Positions 53,120 to 62,147 of a stretch of DNA of 64,000 nt are shown in pieces. Where the stretch lies: positions 62,001 through 126,000 of the forward strand of contig JAQWYK010000039.1 in NCBI GenBank assembly GCA_029254025.1. The letters run 5' to 3'. Within the stretch, counting starts at the first letter, position 1. Each line of letters begins with the position of its first letter. Under the pieces are notes generated by a model, which did not search any database, was not told where the DNA came from, and saw nothing but the letters and a program-made list of their open reading frames with translations. The translations under genes were made by a program, and so were the position numbers. Origin of the DNA: Crocinitomicaceae bacterium (GTDB lineage Bacteria; Bacteroidota; Bacteroidia; Flavobacteriales_D; Crocinitomicaceae).

Positions 53120-54814
53120 ATGCTACGATATACCCTCTTTTTTATTTGTTTGATTCCCTTTGTCTCGATTGGACAAAAAAAATTCCGATTGTCATTTTAT
53201 CAACAAAATGAAGAAGTATTGGCGCTCGAGAAAACAGTGTATTTCAAGTCAAAAAAAGAGCTCCTAAATTATACCAAAGATGTGCGCAACGAAAATCTGC
53301 GCAAGGGATATGTTTTGGCAAACATAGACTCGTTAGCTTGGAAAGATTCCATTTCTGCAAGCGCATACATGTATCGAGGACCGCAATTTGATCGTCTCAA
53401 AATTAGTGTGGCTGAACAGGATCGGTTTTTAATACGGAAGATACCAAGATTAAGCGAACGGTTTTTACGCAACGCATCTTTTTATCCTGCAGAAGTGGAA
53501 CGAGTGTTGTCAGAAGTGTTGAGTTTCCTCGAGAACAACGGTTTTCCTTACGCCAGTGTATGCCTGATATGGGACGGGGTTTACGCTTCTGAAAACCAAG
53601 CAGAATTAATAATTAAAAGGGGGCCAGAAGTTATCCTTACTAAAATCCACATCAAGGGAGAGGCTGAGGTTAGTGAGAAGTTTTTAACGAATCTTATAGC
53701 AATCAAGGAAGGTGATTATTTTAACCAAGAGCGGTTAGAAAGGATTTCGGCGCGCATCAAGCAAACATTGTTTTTAAATGAGATAAAACCACATGAATTG
53801 TTATTCACACCAGAGGGTTTTGAATTATTTTTGTACCTGAAAACGGCACCGGTGAGTTTGGTTAATGGGGTAGTTGGGTTACAGCCCAATAGTGTAACAG
53901 GAAAAAGTGTATTCACTGGAGATGTGCGATTGAGGCTACAAAATGTTTTAAAGCGGGGTGAATTGTTCGATGTAAACTGGAGAAGTTTGCAACCTCAGAC
54001 ACAAGACTTAAAAATCAAATTAAACTATCCCTTTCTATTAAACACACCTTTTGGAATTGATGGGGCATTCGATTTATACAAAAGGGACACCAATTTTCTA
54101 ACAACAGTAGGCAGAATTGGGGTGCAATATTTTCTTTCTGGAGGAAGCTATATAAAAGTTTTTTATGAAGGAGAAAACTCTAATTTACTTTCGGGTGCAC
54201 AGTCGAGTTCACTTGGGAACTTATCTAGTGTGTCCAGTAATCGATACGGACTAGGTTTTTTTCGTAGACAATTAGATTATTTACCCAATCCGTCGAAAGG
54301 GTTCTTTATAGAAGTGAATGGTTTGATAGGAGCTCGCACGAGCCGATTACCAGCTTCTGATAGTGTAACGAGCTCAACAACCTATGCGGCTAGGCTCGAT
54401 CTTGAATGGTTCGTTCCTTTAGCGAAAAGACACGTCCTTCGAATAACCAATAATACCCGAGCCTATTACGCGCCAGAAGTATTCACGAATGAATTAAATC
54501 GTTTTGGTGGACTTACAACCCAAAGAGGGTTTGATGAAGAAGAACTTTTTGCTTCTAAACGAAGCACATTTACAGTAGAGTACAGATTTTTAGTGGATAA
54601 AAACTCACATGCTTTTCTCTTCTATGATCAGTCCTTTTATGAAAACAGTGCCCAACAATATTATTTCGATAGCCCTTTTGGAACGGGCGCAGGATTTAGC
54701 TTTGGCACTAATATCGGCGTTTTCTCCATCTCTTATGGAATAGGAAAACAGTTTGACAACCCAATGTTATTAAGGGAAGGAAAGGTTCATTTTGGATATG
54801 TTTCATTTTTTTAA
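53120..54814 (+). CDS. Omp85/BamA-superfamily outer-membrane protein with POTRA domain
   Basis: A 564-residue protein with a signal peptide (YTLFFICLIPFVSIG). Residues about 140-240 show POTRA-like order (ILTKIHIKGEAEVSEKFLTN, FNQERLERISARIKQTLFLN). The rest has barrel strands with Gly and aromatic residues (FGIDGAFDLYKRDTNFLTT, FRRQLDYLPNPSKGFFIEV, GGLTTQRGFDEEELFASK) and ends in Phe (HFGYVSFF), the usual outer-membrane signal. It is shorter than BamA (about 800) and closer to TamA-like or surface-antigen forms. Function in secretion or outer-membrane assembly is likely. Confidence 0.87.
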   Translation: MLRYTLFFICLIPFVSIGQKKFRLSFYQQNEEVLALEKTVYFKSKKELLNYTKDVRNENLRKGYVLANIDSLAWKDSISASAYMYRGPQFDRLKISVAEQDRFLIRKIPRLSERFLRNASFYPAEVERVLSEVLSFLENNGFPYASVCLIWDGVYASENQAELIIKRGPEVILTKIHIKGEAEVSEKFLTNLIAIKEGDYFNQERLERISARIKQTLFLNEIKPHELLFTPEGFELFLYLKTAPVSLVNGVVGLQPNSVTGKSVFTGDVRLRLQNVLKRGELFDVNWRSLQPQTQDLKIKLNYPFLLNTPFGIDGAFDLYKRDTNFLTTVGRIGVQYFLSGGSYIKVFYEGENSNLLSGAQSSSLGNLSSVSSNRYGLGFFRRQLDYLPNPSKGFFIEVNGLIGARTSRLPASDSVTSSTTYAARLDLEWFVPLAKRHVLRITNNTRAYYAPEVFTNELNRFGGLTTQRGFDEEELFASKRSTFTVEYRFLVDKNSHAFLFYDQSFYENSAQQYYFDSPFGTGAGFSFGTNIGVFSISYGIGKQFDNPMLLREGKVHFGYVSFF

Positions 54815-54889
54815 GGTAAGACAGCCTGAAATGGTGAATAACTTTTGATTACTTCGAGGAAATAAAAGTTCATGAATAACAAGTTTCCC

Positions 54890-54897
54890 TAAATTTG
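54890..54897 (+). promoter_or_regulatory. -7 box TAAATTTG of tdk
   Basis: Exact TAnnTTTG ending 22 bases before the tdk ATG at 54920. No TTG at the usual spacing was seen. Confidence 0.5.
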
Positions 54898-54919
54898 AGG
54901 AGAATAATAAAAATAACAG

Positions 54920-55495
54920 ATGTTTTTAGAGCAATTTCCTCAAGACGGCAAGCCCCACGGTTGGATAGAAGTGATTTGTGGCTCTATGTTTTCTGGTAAA
55001 ACAGAAGAACTCATCCGGAGGTTGCGCCGCGCTGAATTTGCTAATCAGAAATTATTGCTTTTTAAACCAAAACTAGATAATCGATACGCAGAAGAACAGG
55101 TCATGAGCCACAATGGCTCTTCGTTTGAAGCTATACAGTTAGAAAAAGCGAATAACCTTTATGATTATTGGAGGAAAGAGAGGTTGGTTGCAATCGATGA
55201 GGTACAATTTTTTGATTCTGAAATTGTTCAAGTTGCCAGTGATTTAGCCAATAAGGGTGTACGTGTTATTTGTGCAGGATTAGATATGGATTTTAAGGGA
55301 GTTCCTTTTGGACCAATGCCCTTATTATTGTCCTGTGCGGAGTATGTGACAAAGGTTCATGCTATTTGTATGTCGTGTGGCGTTCCTGCCCAGTTTTCGC
55401 ATCGAAAAAAGAAAGACGACAACCAAGTAATGCTCGGAGCTAAAGATGAGTATGAGCCACTGTGTCGTGCGTGCTACAATAAAATTCAACATTGA
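54920..55495 (+). CDS. tdk: Thymidine kinase
   Basis: A 191-residue type II thymidine kinase for salvage of thymidine. The P-loop is ICGSMFSGKTEELIRRLRR, with VAIDEVQFFDSEIV (catalytic Glu region), ICAGLDMDFKG, and the zinc ribbon CMSCGVPAQFSHR ... PLCRACY. The stop overlaps the TTG start of murF-alr, so translation may be coupled. Confidence 0.95.
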   Translation: MFLEQFPQDGKPHGWIEVICGSMFSGKTEELIRRLRRAEFANQKLLLFKPKLDNRYAEEQVMSHNGSSFEAIQLEKANNLYDYWRKERLVAIDEVQFFDSEIVQVASDLANKGVRVICAGLDMDFKGVPFGPMPLLLSCAEYVTKVHAICMSCGVPAQFSHRKKKDDNQVMLGAKDEYEPLCRACYNKIQH

Positions 55496-57768
55496 AATTA
55501 GGATTGACACATAGCGAACTTTGCTCCTACGTGAATGGGCGGTTAGTACAAGAGGCGTCTGGAAATGTTGATATTGTTATCTATGACACAAGAAAAATAA
55601 CAACCACACGGGATGGTGTTTTTTTTGCATTTATAGGTCATCGCGACGGGCATGACTTTGTCCAAAAGGCATATGATAAAGGGGTGCGTTGTTTTGTGGT
55701 GAGTAAAGATGTAGATTTGCCTGAAGACACTTCGGTTATTTATGTTGAGAACACACTTTACGCATTTCAAGAATTGGCAAAAGAACACCGTAATCGTTTT
55801 ACGATGCCAGTGATTGCAATTACTGGAAGTCTCGGTAAAACAACAATTAAAGAGTGGCTGTATTATTTACTTAAAGATGACTTTAGAGTAGGCCGTACCC
55901 CAAAAAGTTATAACTCCCAACTTGGTGTCGCACAATCTCTACTCGAACTTAATGAACACCACGAAATTGCCCTGATTGAGGCAGATATTTCACACCCGAA
56001 TGAGATGGATCGGCTAGAGGAAATAATCTCGCCAACAATGGGTGTTTTTACTGGAATAGGAAAAAATTACGAACAAAACTTTCCTTCCAAAGAGCAACAT
56101 TTAGCGGAGCACCTGAAGTTATTTGCTCACACAAACTTCACTTTTATTTTAACGGAGTATCATTCACAATTTAGGAGAAATAAAATCAGCACGATTGAAA
56201 CGTCTGTTAACGAATGGAAAGATTTTGGAATTGAGCAACAAAATTTTTCAGATAATAGGTCTTTGTGTCTTAAAGCCGCCGAATTTTTGGGTGTTGAAAG
56301 CGCGAAATTGAAAGAACGAATTGCTCACTTGCCCATGTTATCAGGTAGACAAGAATTGTTTGAGGGCATTAATGGCAACCTCATTATTAACGATACGTAT
56401 AACATGGATTTGGACGCCTTAGAACAAGCATTGGAGTATCAGTTTTCTTCGAAAGAACGTGCACGAAAGATTGTTGTATTGGACCTTTCACATGTTGAAG
56501 AGGCGCGAAAATCGGAGATATTAGAGCTTGTAAGTAAATACGGGCCAGAGCGCGTTTTTCGGGTGGAGGACAATGTTCTTCCCCCTGAACTTATCGAAAT
56601 GAAAGACACTAGTATTTTGTTTAAAAGCTCCTTTCATTCAAATTTGAAAGTGTTAGTGCAGAAGTTTAAGAATCGTAAACATGAAACATGGGTGGAGTTC
56701 GACCTTAAGGCGATTCGAAGCAATTTGCGTCATTTACAATCACTTTTACCCAAAGGAACAAAAACACTTGTAATGGTGAAGGCTTCCTCTTACGGAACAG
56801 GGGATGTAAAAATACCTCATTTTTTACAAGAGCATGGTGCTGATTATTTAGGTGTTGCATACACTGATGAGGGTGCAACATTAAGGGAGAATGGTATCGA
56901 ACTCCCTATTCTTGTTATGAATAGTGAACCTAATGCATTTGAAGACACGATTCTTCATAGACTTGAGCCATCTATTCACGCATTAAGTCAACTTAAGGCG
57001 TTTGTTGAGGCGGTTGAACAACACGGATTGTCAAATTACCCAATTCACCTTGAAGTGGAGACAGGAATGCACCGATTGGGATTTGAAGAAAGCGATCTTA
57101 CTGAGCTATTAGGGTGTCTCGGCAAAACTGATGCGGTGCAAGTGGTGAGTGTATTTAGTCATCTGGCAGATGCGGATAATCCGGATGAAGAATATTCGCT
57201 CGGACAACTAGAAACGTTTGCAAGAATTAAGGAGCGAATGAAAGGTGAACTGCCCTGCTCAATGATGTTCCATATATTAAACTCTGAAGGGGCGTTGAAG
57301 TTTTCTAAAATTGCAGCCCACGATATGGTTCGCATCGGGATAGGCATATTTGGTTACACCTCTGGGGGCGATCAACTTCTTCCCTCGATGAAGTGGAAGA
57401 CCACAGTTTCTCAATTAAAGAATTTGACGCCGGGAGACACAATAGGTTATGGAAGAACATATACAGCGAATAAACCAATGACCATAGCAACGCTGCGAGT
57501 GGGCTATGCCGATGGTTTCAAGCGCTCGTTGAGTAACGGAGTGGGTCATGTTTATATTCATGGGGTTCAATGTCCAGTTGTAGGGAATGTCTGTATGGAT
57601 ATGACGATGGTGGATGTTACAAATATTGCGTGCAGCGTTAATGATGAAGTAGAGATTATTGGTGAGCACCAAACTATCCAAGAGTTTGCAGATTTCTTAA
57701 ATACTATTCCTTACGAAGTTATGACCAGTATTAACAAACGAGTTGCGAGAGTCTATATCAGAAGTTAA
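55492..57768 (+). CDS. Bifunctional MurF ligase / alanine racemase fusion
   Basis: A 758-residue fusion typical of Bacteroidota. The N-terminal MurF part (1-about 395) has the P-loop VIAITGSLGKTTIKEWL and NDTYNMDLDALEQAL and adds D-Ala-D-Ala to the UDP-MurNAc-tripeptide. The alanine racemase part (about 400-758) has the PLP Lys in VMVKASSYGTGDVKI, IGYGRTYTANKPM (catalytic Tyr region) and NVCMDMTMVDVT. The two activities are successive in the same route, one making D-Ala for the other. Start is the TTG at 55492, overlapping the tdk stop. Confidence 0.95.
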   Translation: MKLGLTHSELCSYVNGRLVQEASGNVDIVIYDTRKITTTRDGVFFAFIGHRDGHDFVQKAYDKGVRCFVVSKDVDLPEDTSVIYVENTLYAFQELAKEHRNRFTMPVIAITGSLGKTTIKEWLYYLLKDDFRVGRTPKSYNSQLGVAQSLLELNEHHEIALIEADISHPNEMDRLEEIISPTMGVFTGIGKNYEQNFPSKEQHLAEHLKLFAHTNFTFILTEYHSQFRRNKISTIETSVNEWKDFGIEQQNFSDNRSLCLKAAEFLGVESAKLKERIAHLPMLSGRQELFEGINGNLIINDTYNMDLDALEQALEYQFSSKERARKIVVLDLSHVEEARKSEILELVSKYGPERVFRVEDNVLPPELIEMKDTSILFKSSFHSNLKVLVQKFKNRKHETWVEFDLKAIRSNLRHLQSLLPKGTKTLVMVKASSYGTGDVKIPHFLQEHGADYLGVAYTDEGATLRENGIELPILVMNSEPNAFEDTILHRLEPSIHALSQLKAFVEAVEQHGLSNYPIHLEVETGMHRLGFEESDLTELLGCLGKTDAVQVVSVFSHLADADNPDEEYSLGQLETFARIKERMKGELPCSMMFHILNSEGALKFSKIAAHDMVRIGIGIFGYTSGGDQLLPSMKWKTTVSQLKNLTPGDTIGYGRTYTANKPMTIATLRVGYADGFKRSLSNGVGHVYIHGVQCPVVGNVCMDMTMVDVTNIACSVNDEVEIIGEHQTIQEFADFLNTIPYEVMTSINKRVARVYIRS

Positions 57769-57798
57769 ACGTAAACAGTTACGATTTTCTGAAATATA

Positions 57799-59508
57799 CT
57801 ACTTGGGACTAAAAGATGTTCCAGAACTCTTGCCTTCAATTACACGCATACCATTTTTATACAGCTCTTCTTTAACTAGTTTACCACGGTTATCATAGAC
57901 CTTAACCGCCCCGTGTTGAAGTCCATCTTTGTAATTAATTTCGCTAATGATTTTATTTCCCTTAAATGTATAGGAAGTAGTTGGCCCATCTAACTTACCT
58001 GCCTTATACGATGTTATCATGGCTGGAGCTTTGCCACCAGGATGATAAGCGGTCCAGGCGCCTTCCTTTTCATCATTTTTGTAGTTGCCTTCTAAAGTTT
58101 TTTGAAAATCTTTAGCAGAGTAAGAGATAAATTCCCCATGACGAACAGAAACCCGCTTGTCACGGTCCTTCAGTGGTCCGTAATCTATTTTGGACTTTTT
58201 CGTAATTACTTTATAATGTTCGATGTCCTTTAAACGACCATTATCGAAAAACTCCTGCCACTCACCTGTTTTTAAGCCCTTGTCGTAAGTCCCAGTTGTT
58301 TTTGTTTTACCATTGGAGTACTTAGACAACCAACCACCATCAAGTTGACCATCATTAAAAGTAGATTGGTTTTTCAATTGACCATTTTCCCAGTAGTTCT
58401 GCCAAACACCTTGCTCAAGATTGTCTTCATAATCTCCGTTCATCAGTAGGTTTCCATTCTCATACCACGTTTTCCAGTTGCCATTTTTCTTATCGTTTTC
58501 AAATATTCCTGCCTTGAACTTTGATCCATTTTCATAGAAATATTCCCACATTCCATCGCGCAGGCCATTTTTATAATGCGCTTTGTATGAAAGATCTCCA
58601 TTTGGAAAGTTGTATATCCAGTCGCCATATTGTAAATCATTTACAAAAGGGCCTTTCATATCAACTACACCAAATTTTGTGTACCATGTCCACACCCCTT
58701 TTTTTGATCCGTTTTCATACTGTCCCTCAACGTTAACCTGTTCGTTGTCGTAATAATAAAAATAGGGACCGTGTAACTTCCCGTCTTTATATACACTGGT
58801 TTTTTCTAGGTCCCCAGTGTAATAAAAGTATTTCCACTCCCCGTCTGGTAGATTGTTTTTAAATGCCCCTTTCAAAAGGAAATAACCATAAACAGACGCT
58901 TCTTCAAACGGGCCGTCTTTTAATCCGTTTTTATAGGTGTACCACTCTTTTAAATTTCCATTAGTGTAGTAGGTGGCAATCTCTCCTGTTCCATCTTTAA
59001 CTGTTTGAGTGTGAAGTGAGTCAGGAAGCCAAAACTGCCAAACAAAGGAAGTCCCGTCTACTACTTCTTCCACCATCTTTTCCTTGCCATTTCGGTAATA
59101 GTATTTCCAGGACCCTAGTGCCATTCCATCACTATAAAGACCTTCCTGAATTAATACGCCGGTTTCATCCCATTCTTTGTAAATACTGTCTTGAACATCT
59201 AACTTGAAGTATCCTATTGAATTTTTCTTCCCATTAGGGAAATAAATTACAACTTCTCCATGAAGCTGATTTTTATAATAGTTTCGTTCTTCTTGTAATT
59301 CTCCTTCAACGTCGTAAAAACGCCATTTTCCATGCCGCAACGTGGTTTCTCCTAAGTCATCAACATAGTAAAAACCGTCACTTTCTATTTGGGTTTTGTT
59401 AATATCGTAAAAATAAAACTGTCGTTTGGTAAGATTTCTTTTCTCAACCTGTTGACTATAAACTTGAAAAAGAGATAAAACAGCACTAATAATCAGTAAA
59501 TATTTCAT
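57799..59508 (-). CDS. Secreted YwqK/MORN-repeat protein
   Basis: A 569-residue protein with a signal peptide (KYLLIISAVLSLFQVYS) and then more than a dozen MORN_2-type repeats, each about 23 residues with the pattern NG-x-x-G-x-W-x-x-Y-x-x-NG (examples KNGNWKTWYENGNLLMNGDY, KTGEWQEFFDNGRLKDIEHY). Bacteroidota carry many such proteins, annotated as YwqK-family antitoxin proteins, but no toxin gene adjoins and a true antitoxin role is not supported here. It would be periplasmic or exported. Function unknown. Confidence 0.85.
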   Translation of the reverse strand: MKYLLIISAVLSLFQVYSQQVEKRNLTKRQFYFYDINKTQIESDGFYYVDDLGETTLRHGKWRFYDVEGELQEERNYYKNQLHGEVVIYFPNGKKNSIGYFKLDVQDSIYKEWDETGVLIQEGLYSDGMALGSWKYYYRNGKEKMVEEVVDGTSFVWQFWLPDSLHTQTVKDGTGEIATYYTNGNLKEWYTYKNGLKDGPFEEASVYGYFLLKGAFKNNLPDGEWKYFYYTGDLEKTSVYKDGKLHGPYFYYYDNEQVNVEGQYENGSKKGVWTWYTKFGVVDMKGPFVNDLQYGDWIYNFPNGDLSYKAHYKNGLRDGMWEYFYENGSKFKAGIFENDKKNGNWKTWYENGNLLMNGDYEDNLEQGVWQNYWENGQLKNQSTFNDGQLDGGWLSKYSNGKTKTTGTYDKGLKTGEWQEFFDNGRLKDIEHYKVITKKSKIDYGPLKDRDKRVSVRHGEFISYSAKDFQKTLEGNYKNDEKEGAWTAYHPGGKAPAMITSYKAGKLDGPTTSYTFKGNKIISEINYKDGLQHGAVKVYDNRGKLVKEELYKNGMRVIEGKSSGTSFSPK

Positions 59509-59576
59509 AAAATGGGAGGTAACTTTTGTTTAAGAAACGAAGATAATGAAGTTTCGTTACGGAATCTTTGCTAGGA

Positions 59577-60233
59577 TTAAGAATGTCTTAGCCAAATAAC
59601 GACGCTGTGGACAATTAAAAACACTCCAAAAGCCATTAAAACACTACCTGTAATATGGTTAAGCGAGCGTAAAACACCGGTTGTAATAAACGGACGTAAT
59701 TTTTTTGCCCCGATGATTTTGAGGACATCAATGCTAAAAAAAGTAAGCAAAATAACCCCAAGGTATATCACCATATTCCAACCCGTAAAATCTTCAAGAG
59801 TTTCTCCTTTTCCTGCCGTCATTACCGAGAACCAGTAAAAGACAACGAGTGGATTAGCAAAGTTCAAAACCAATCCTTTTATAAAGAGCATCCAATAGTC
59901 TCGGGAATAGAGTCCTTTTGTTTCCAATAGGTCTAATTTTGTTTCTTTGATTTTTTTGCGAAATGTAAAATAACCAAATGCAATGAATAAAAAACCGCCT
60001 ACAGCCTTTAACAATGAATTATTGTCTCCGTCAGCTAATTGGGAAACCTCCTTCAGGAAAACATACGCAATAATAATGTATACAACATCACTAACCAATA
60101 CTCCTGCGTCAAATGCTAATGCACTCTTGATTCCTTTGCGTATACTTGTTTCCAGTAGTACAAAAAAAGCAGGCCCGAGCATAATACTCAGAATCAACCC
60201 AATAACAACACCCTTAAGGATTAATTCAAACAC
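59577..60233 (-). CDS. LysE-family translocator
   Basis: A 218-residue membrane protein with six helices. The first is GVVIGLILSIMLGPAFFVLL, with the LysE-type GPAFFVLLETSIRKGI, and a later VLNFANPLVVFYWFSVM is the NP motif helix. LysE/RhtB proteins export amino acids. The substrate is not readable. The start is probably a GTG at 60233. No LysG-like regulator adjoins. Confidence 0.88.
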   Translation of the reverse strand: MFELILKGVVIGLILSIMLGPAFFVLLETSIRKGIKSALAFDAGVLVSDVVYIIIAYVFLKEVSQLADGDNNSLLKAVGGFLFIAFGYFTFRKKIKETKLDLLETKGLYSRDYWMLFIKGLVLNFANPLVVFYWFSVMTAGKGETLEDFTGWNMVIYLGVILLTFFSIDVLKIIGAKKLRPFITTGVLRSLNHITGSVLMAFGVFLIVHSVVIWLRHS

Positions 60234-60419
60234 AATATAATAGGACTAGTTCCTACAAAAATAATAAACCCAAGTTAACTTGTTTGTCTCCCCCATAAAT
60301 TATCAAGGAAAAAGCAAACAATTTTCACATTTGGACTGCGTTTATTTGAGTATTCCGACTAATTCAGAGGTGGCGGGGTTATAAACATTGTTTTTTGAAT
60401 TAATTTTTTCGCGAATCCG

Positions 60420-60448
60420 TTGTAAATCGATTCAAGGTATTAACTTTG
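60420..60448 (+). promoter_or_regulatory. Promoter TTG-N18-TAACTTTG
   Basis: TTG at 60420-60422, 18 bases, TAACTTTG at 60441-60448, 18 bases before the ATG at 60467. Both elements match the Bacteroidota consensus. Confidence 0.7.
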
Positions 60449-60466
60449 ACACGTAAAAATTTTGTC

Positions 60467-60826
60467 ATGAAAATAGGTGCTGCAAACAAACTCATTAACG
60501 CAATCATTGCGAAAGTTGAAAAAGAAGGGATTTTAGCCGATGGATTAATAGATGACCTCAAAGCGCTAAGAGAACTAGCACTGAAGGAGCAAGACCCGCT
60601 CGTTACAAAAGCTCTTCGCTTAACTTATGAGTACTTAACTGAGAACCAAGCATTCGATGTAGAGGCTCAGTATGAAGAAGATGAAGATGGCGGAGAGTAC
60701 CCGTTAGAAATCGATGACAAAGAAAATTTATTATATTTTATGAATTTGCTCTTGGATGCAGATCATAAAATTAACAGAGAGGAAATTAAAGATTACCGCT
60801 CAGCATTAAAAGAAGCTTTATATTAG
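60467..60826 (+). CDS. Conserved small protein of unknown function
   Basis: A 119-residue, mostly helical and acidic cytoplasmic protein: KLINAIIAKVEKEGILADGL, DDLKALRELALKEQDP, EAQYEEDEDGGEYPLEI and LLYFMNLLLDADHKINREEI. There is no signal peptide or known motif. The ATG at 60467 is used because an in-frame TTG at 60446 lies inside the -7 box and cannot start translation. It precedes hemA but has its own promoter. Confidence 0.75.
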   Translation: MKIGAANKLINAIIAKVEKEGILADGLIDDLKALRELALKEQDPLVTKALRLTYEYLTENQAFDVEAQYEEDEDGGEYPLEIDDKENLLYFMNLLLDADHKINREEIKDYRSALKEALY

Positions 60827-60906
60827 CCTTTTTATAACCATTCTAAATAAGAATTCTTGACAGTTTTATGACAAATAATCCCGTGTCTCACGCGATTTTT
60901 GTAATC

Positions 60907-60914
60907 TAAATTTG
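60907..60914 (+). promoter_or_regulatory. -7 box TAAATTTG of hemA
   Basis: Exact TAnnTTTG directly ahead of the TTG start codons at 60917 and 60920. The spacers are 2 and 5 bases; a 5-base spacer agrees with other genes here and favours 60920. Confidence 0.55.
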
Positions 60915-60916
60915 TA

Positions 60917-62146
60917 TTGTTGAGAAATATTCACGTTTTAGCATTTACACATCGACAACTTGAAGTTAGTCAGATTGGTTTGTTGCACATTGGTATGGAT
61001 AACCAGCAGGAAAGGCTCAGCAATTTAAAAATGAATTCTGACCTAGAGGAGCTCTTGTTTTTATCTACATGCAACCGCGTAGAGTTTATTTTCAAAACGG
61101 AACAAGAGGTAGATGAAAAGTTTATTCAAACTTTCATTACTAATCTATATCCTGATTTCCTTGAAGAAACGATTACCCTGTTTTGTCAAAACTATGAGTA
61201 TTACCAAGAAATCAACGCTGTCAAACATCTGCTCAAGGTGGCCTCTTCTGTGGACTCAATGGTAGTAGGAGAGCGCGAAATTATTACACAGGTAAGAAAA
61301 TCATTTGATAGCTGCAGAAAGTTTGGTTTAACAGGTGACAGCATACGTTTATTGATTCGTTTCGCGATTGAATCGGCAAAGCGTATTTATACCGAAACAA
61401 ATATTTCACAACGGGCTGTTTCGGTGGTTTCTCTAGCATATCAAACACTTGAGAACAAGAATATTCCGCTAGATGCGAGGGTGCTAGTCGTTGGTGCGGG
61501 AGTTACCAGCACGAATATGCTCCGTTTTTTAAAAGAACATGGCTATGTCAATTTTGTCGTATTTAACCGGTCAGTTGAAAAAGCGGATTCTTTAGCCGTT
61601 GATGTTGGCGGAAGGGGTTTTCCTCTGTCGGAGTTAAGGAACTATAAGGAGGGTTTTGATGTAATCATTACATGCACTGGTGCCGAAGAGGCTGTCATTA
61701 CACCAGAAATATACGAACAGTTGCTTCACGGAGACACTTCGGAGAAAACAGTTATTGATTTGGCAATTCCACATGACTTAGACCCTGTTATTCCGAATAT
61801 ACATGTTGTGGAGCACATATCGATTGATTATTTGCAAAACCTGTCCCGAAAGAACATCAAGGAACGGACGAAAGAAATAATTTATGTTGAGCACATCATT
61901 GCCGAAGCTGTGTTTGAATTTAAAAAAATGGCGAAACAACGCGCCGTTGAGGTGGCTATGCGAGAAGTTCCTGAAAAGGTAAAGGAGATTAAAGCAACAG
62001 CTTTAGAACAGGTTTTTGCTAAGGAGTTAGCTCAACTTGATGGAGAATCGAAAGAAACAGTAGAGAAAATTATCGATTACCTAGAAAAGAAATACATCAG
62101 TCTTCCCATGAAAATGGCAAAGGATATACTATTAAACGCACAATAA
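60917..62146 (+). CDS. hemA: Glutamyl-tRNA reductase
   Basis: A 409-residue enzyme that reduces Glu-tRNA to glutamate-1-semialdehyde, the first step of heme synthesis by the C5 route. The catalytic Cys lies in LFLSTCNRVEF; further blocks are VDSMVVGEREIITQVRKSF, VSVVSLAYQTL and the NADPH loop VLVVGAGVTSTNMLRFL. The start is non-ATG: TTG at 60917 or, more likely, TTG at 60920 just after the -7 box. It leads a hemA-hemC-hemD run. Confidence 0.95.
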   Translation: MLRNIHVLAFTHRQLEVSQIGLLHIGMDNQQERLSNLKMNSDLEELLFLSTCNRVEFIFKTEQEVDEKFIQTFITNLYPDFLEETITLFCQNYEYYQEINAVKHLLKVASSVDSMVVGEREIITQVRKSFDSCRKFGLTGDSIRLLIRFAIESAKRIYTETNISQRAVSVVSLAYQTLENKNIPLDARVLVVGAGVTSTNMLRFLKEHGYVNFVVFNRSVEKADSLAVDVGGRGFPLSELRNYKEGFDVIITCTGAEEAVITPEIYEQLLHGDTSEKTVIDLAIPHDLDPVIPNIHVVEHISIDYLQNLSRKNIKERTKEIIYVEHIIAEAVFEFKKMAKQRAVEVAMREVPEKVKEIKATALEQVFAKELAQLDGESKETVEKIIDYLEKKYISLPMKMAKDILLNAQ

Positions 62147-62147
62147 C

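Noticed and set aside
57799-59508. Toxin-antitoxin locus
   Set aside because: The YwqK label comes from repeat similarity; the protein is exported and no toxin gene adjoins.
60446-60466. TTG start for the small gene before hemA
   Set aside because: The codon lies inside the TAACTTTG promoter box.
60857-60862. TTGACA as a sigma-70 -35 box for hemA
   Set aside because: It is 44 bases ahead of the TAAATTTG box, and no fitting -10 box was found at 16-18 bases.
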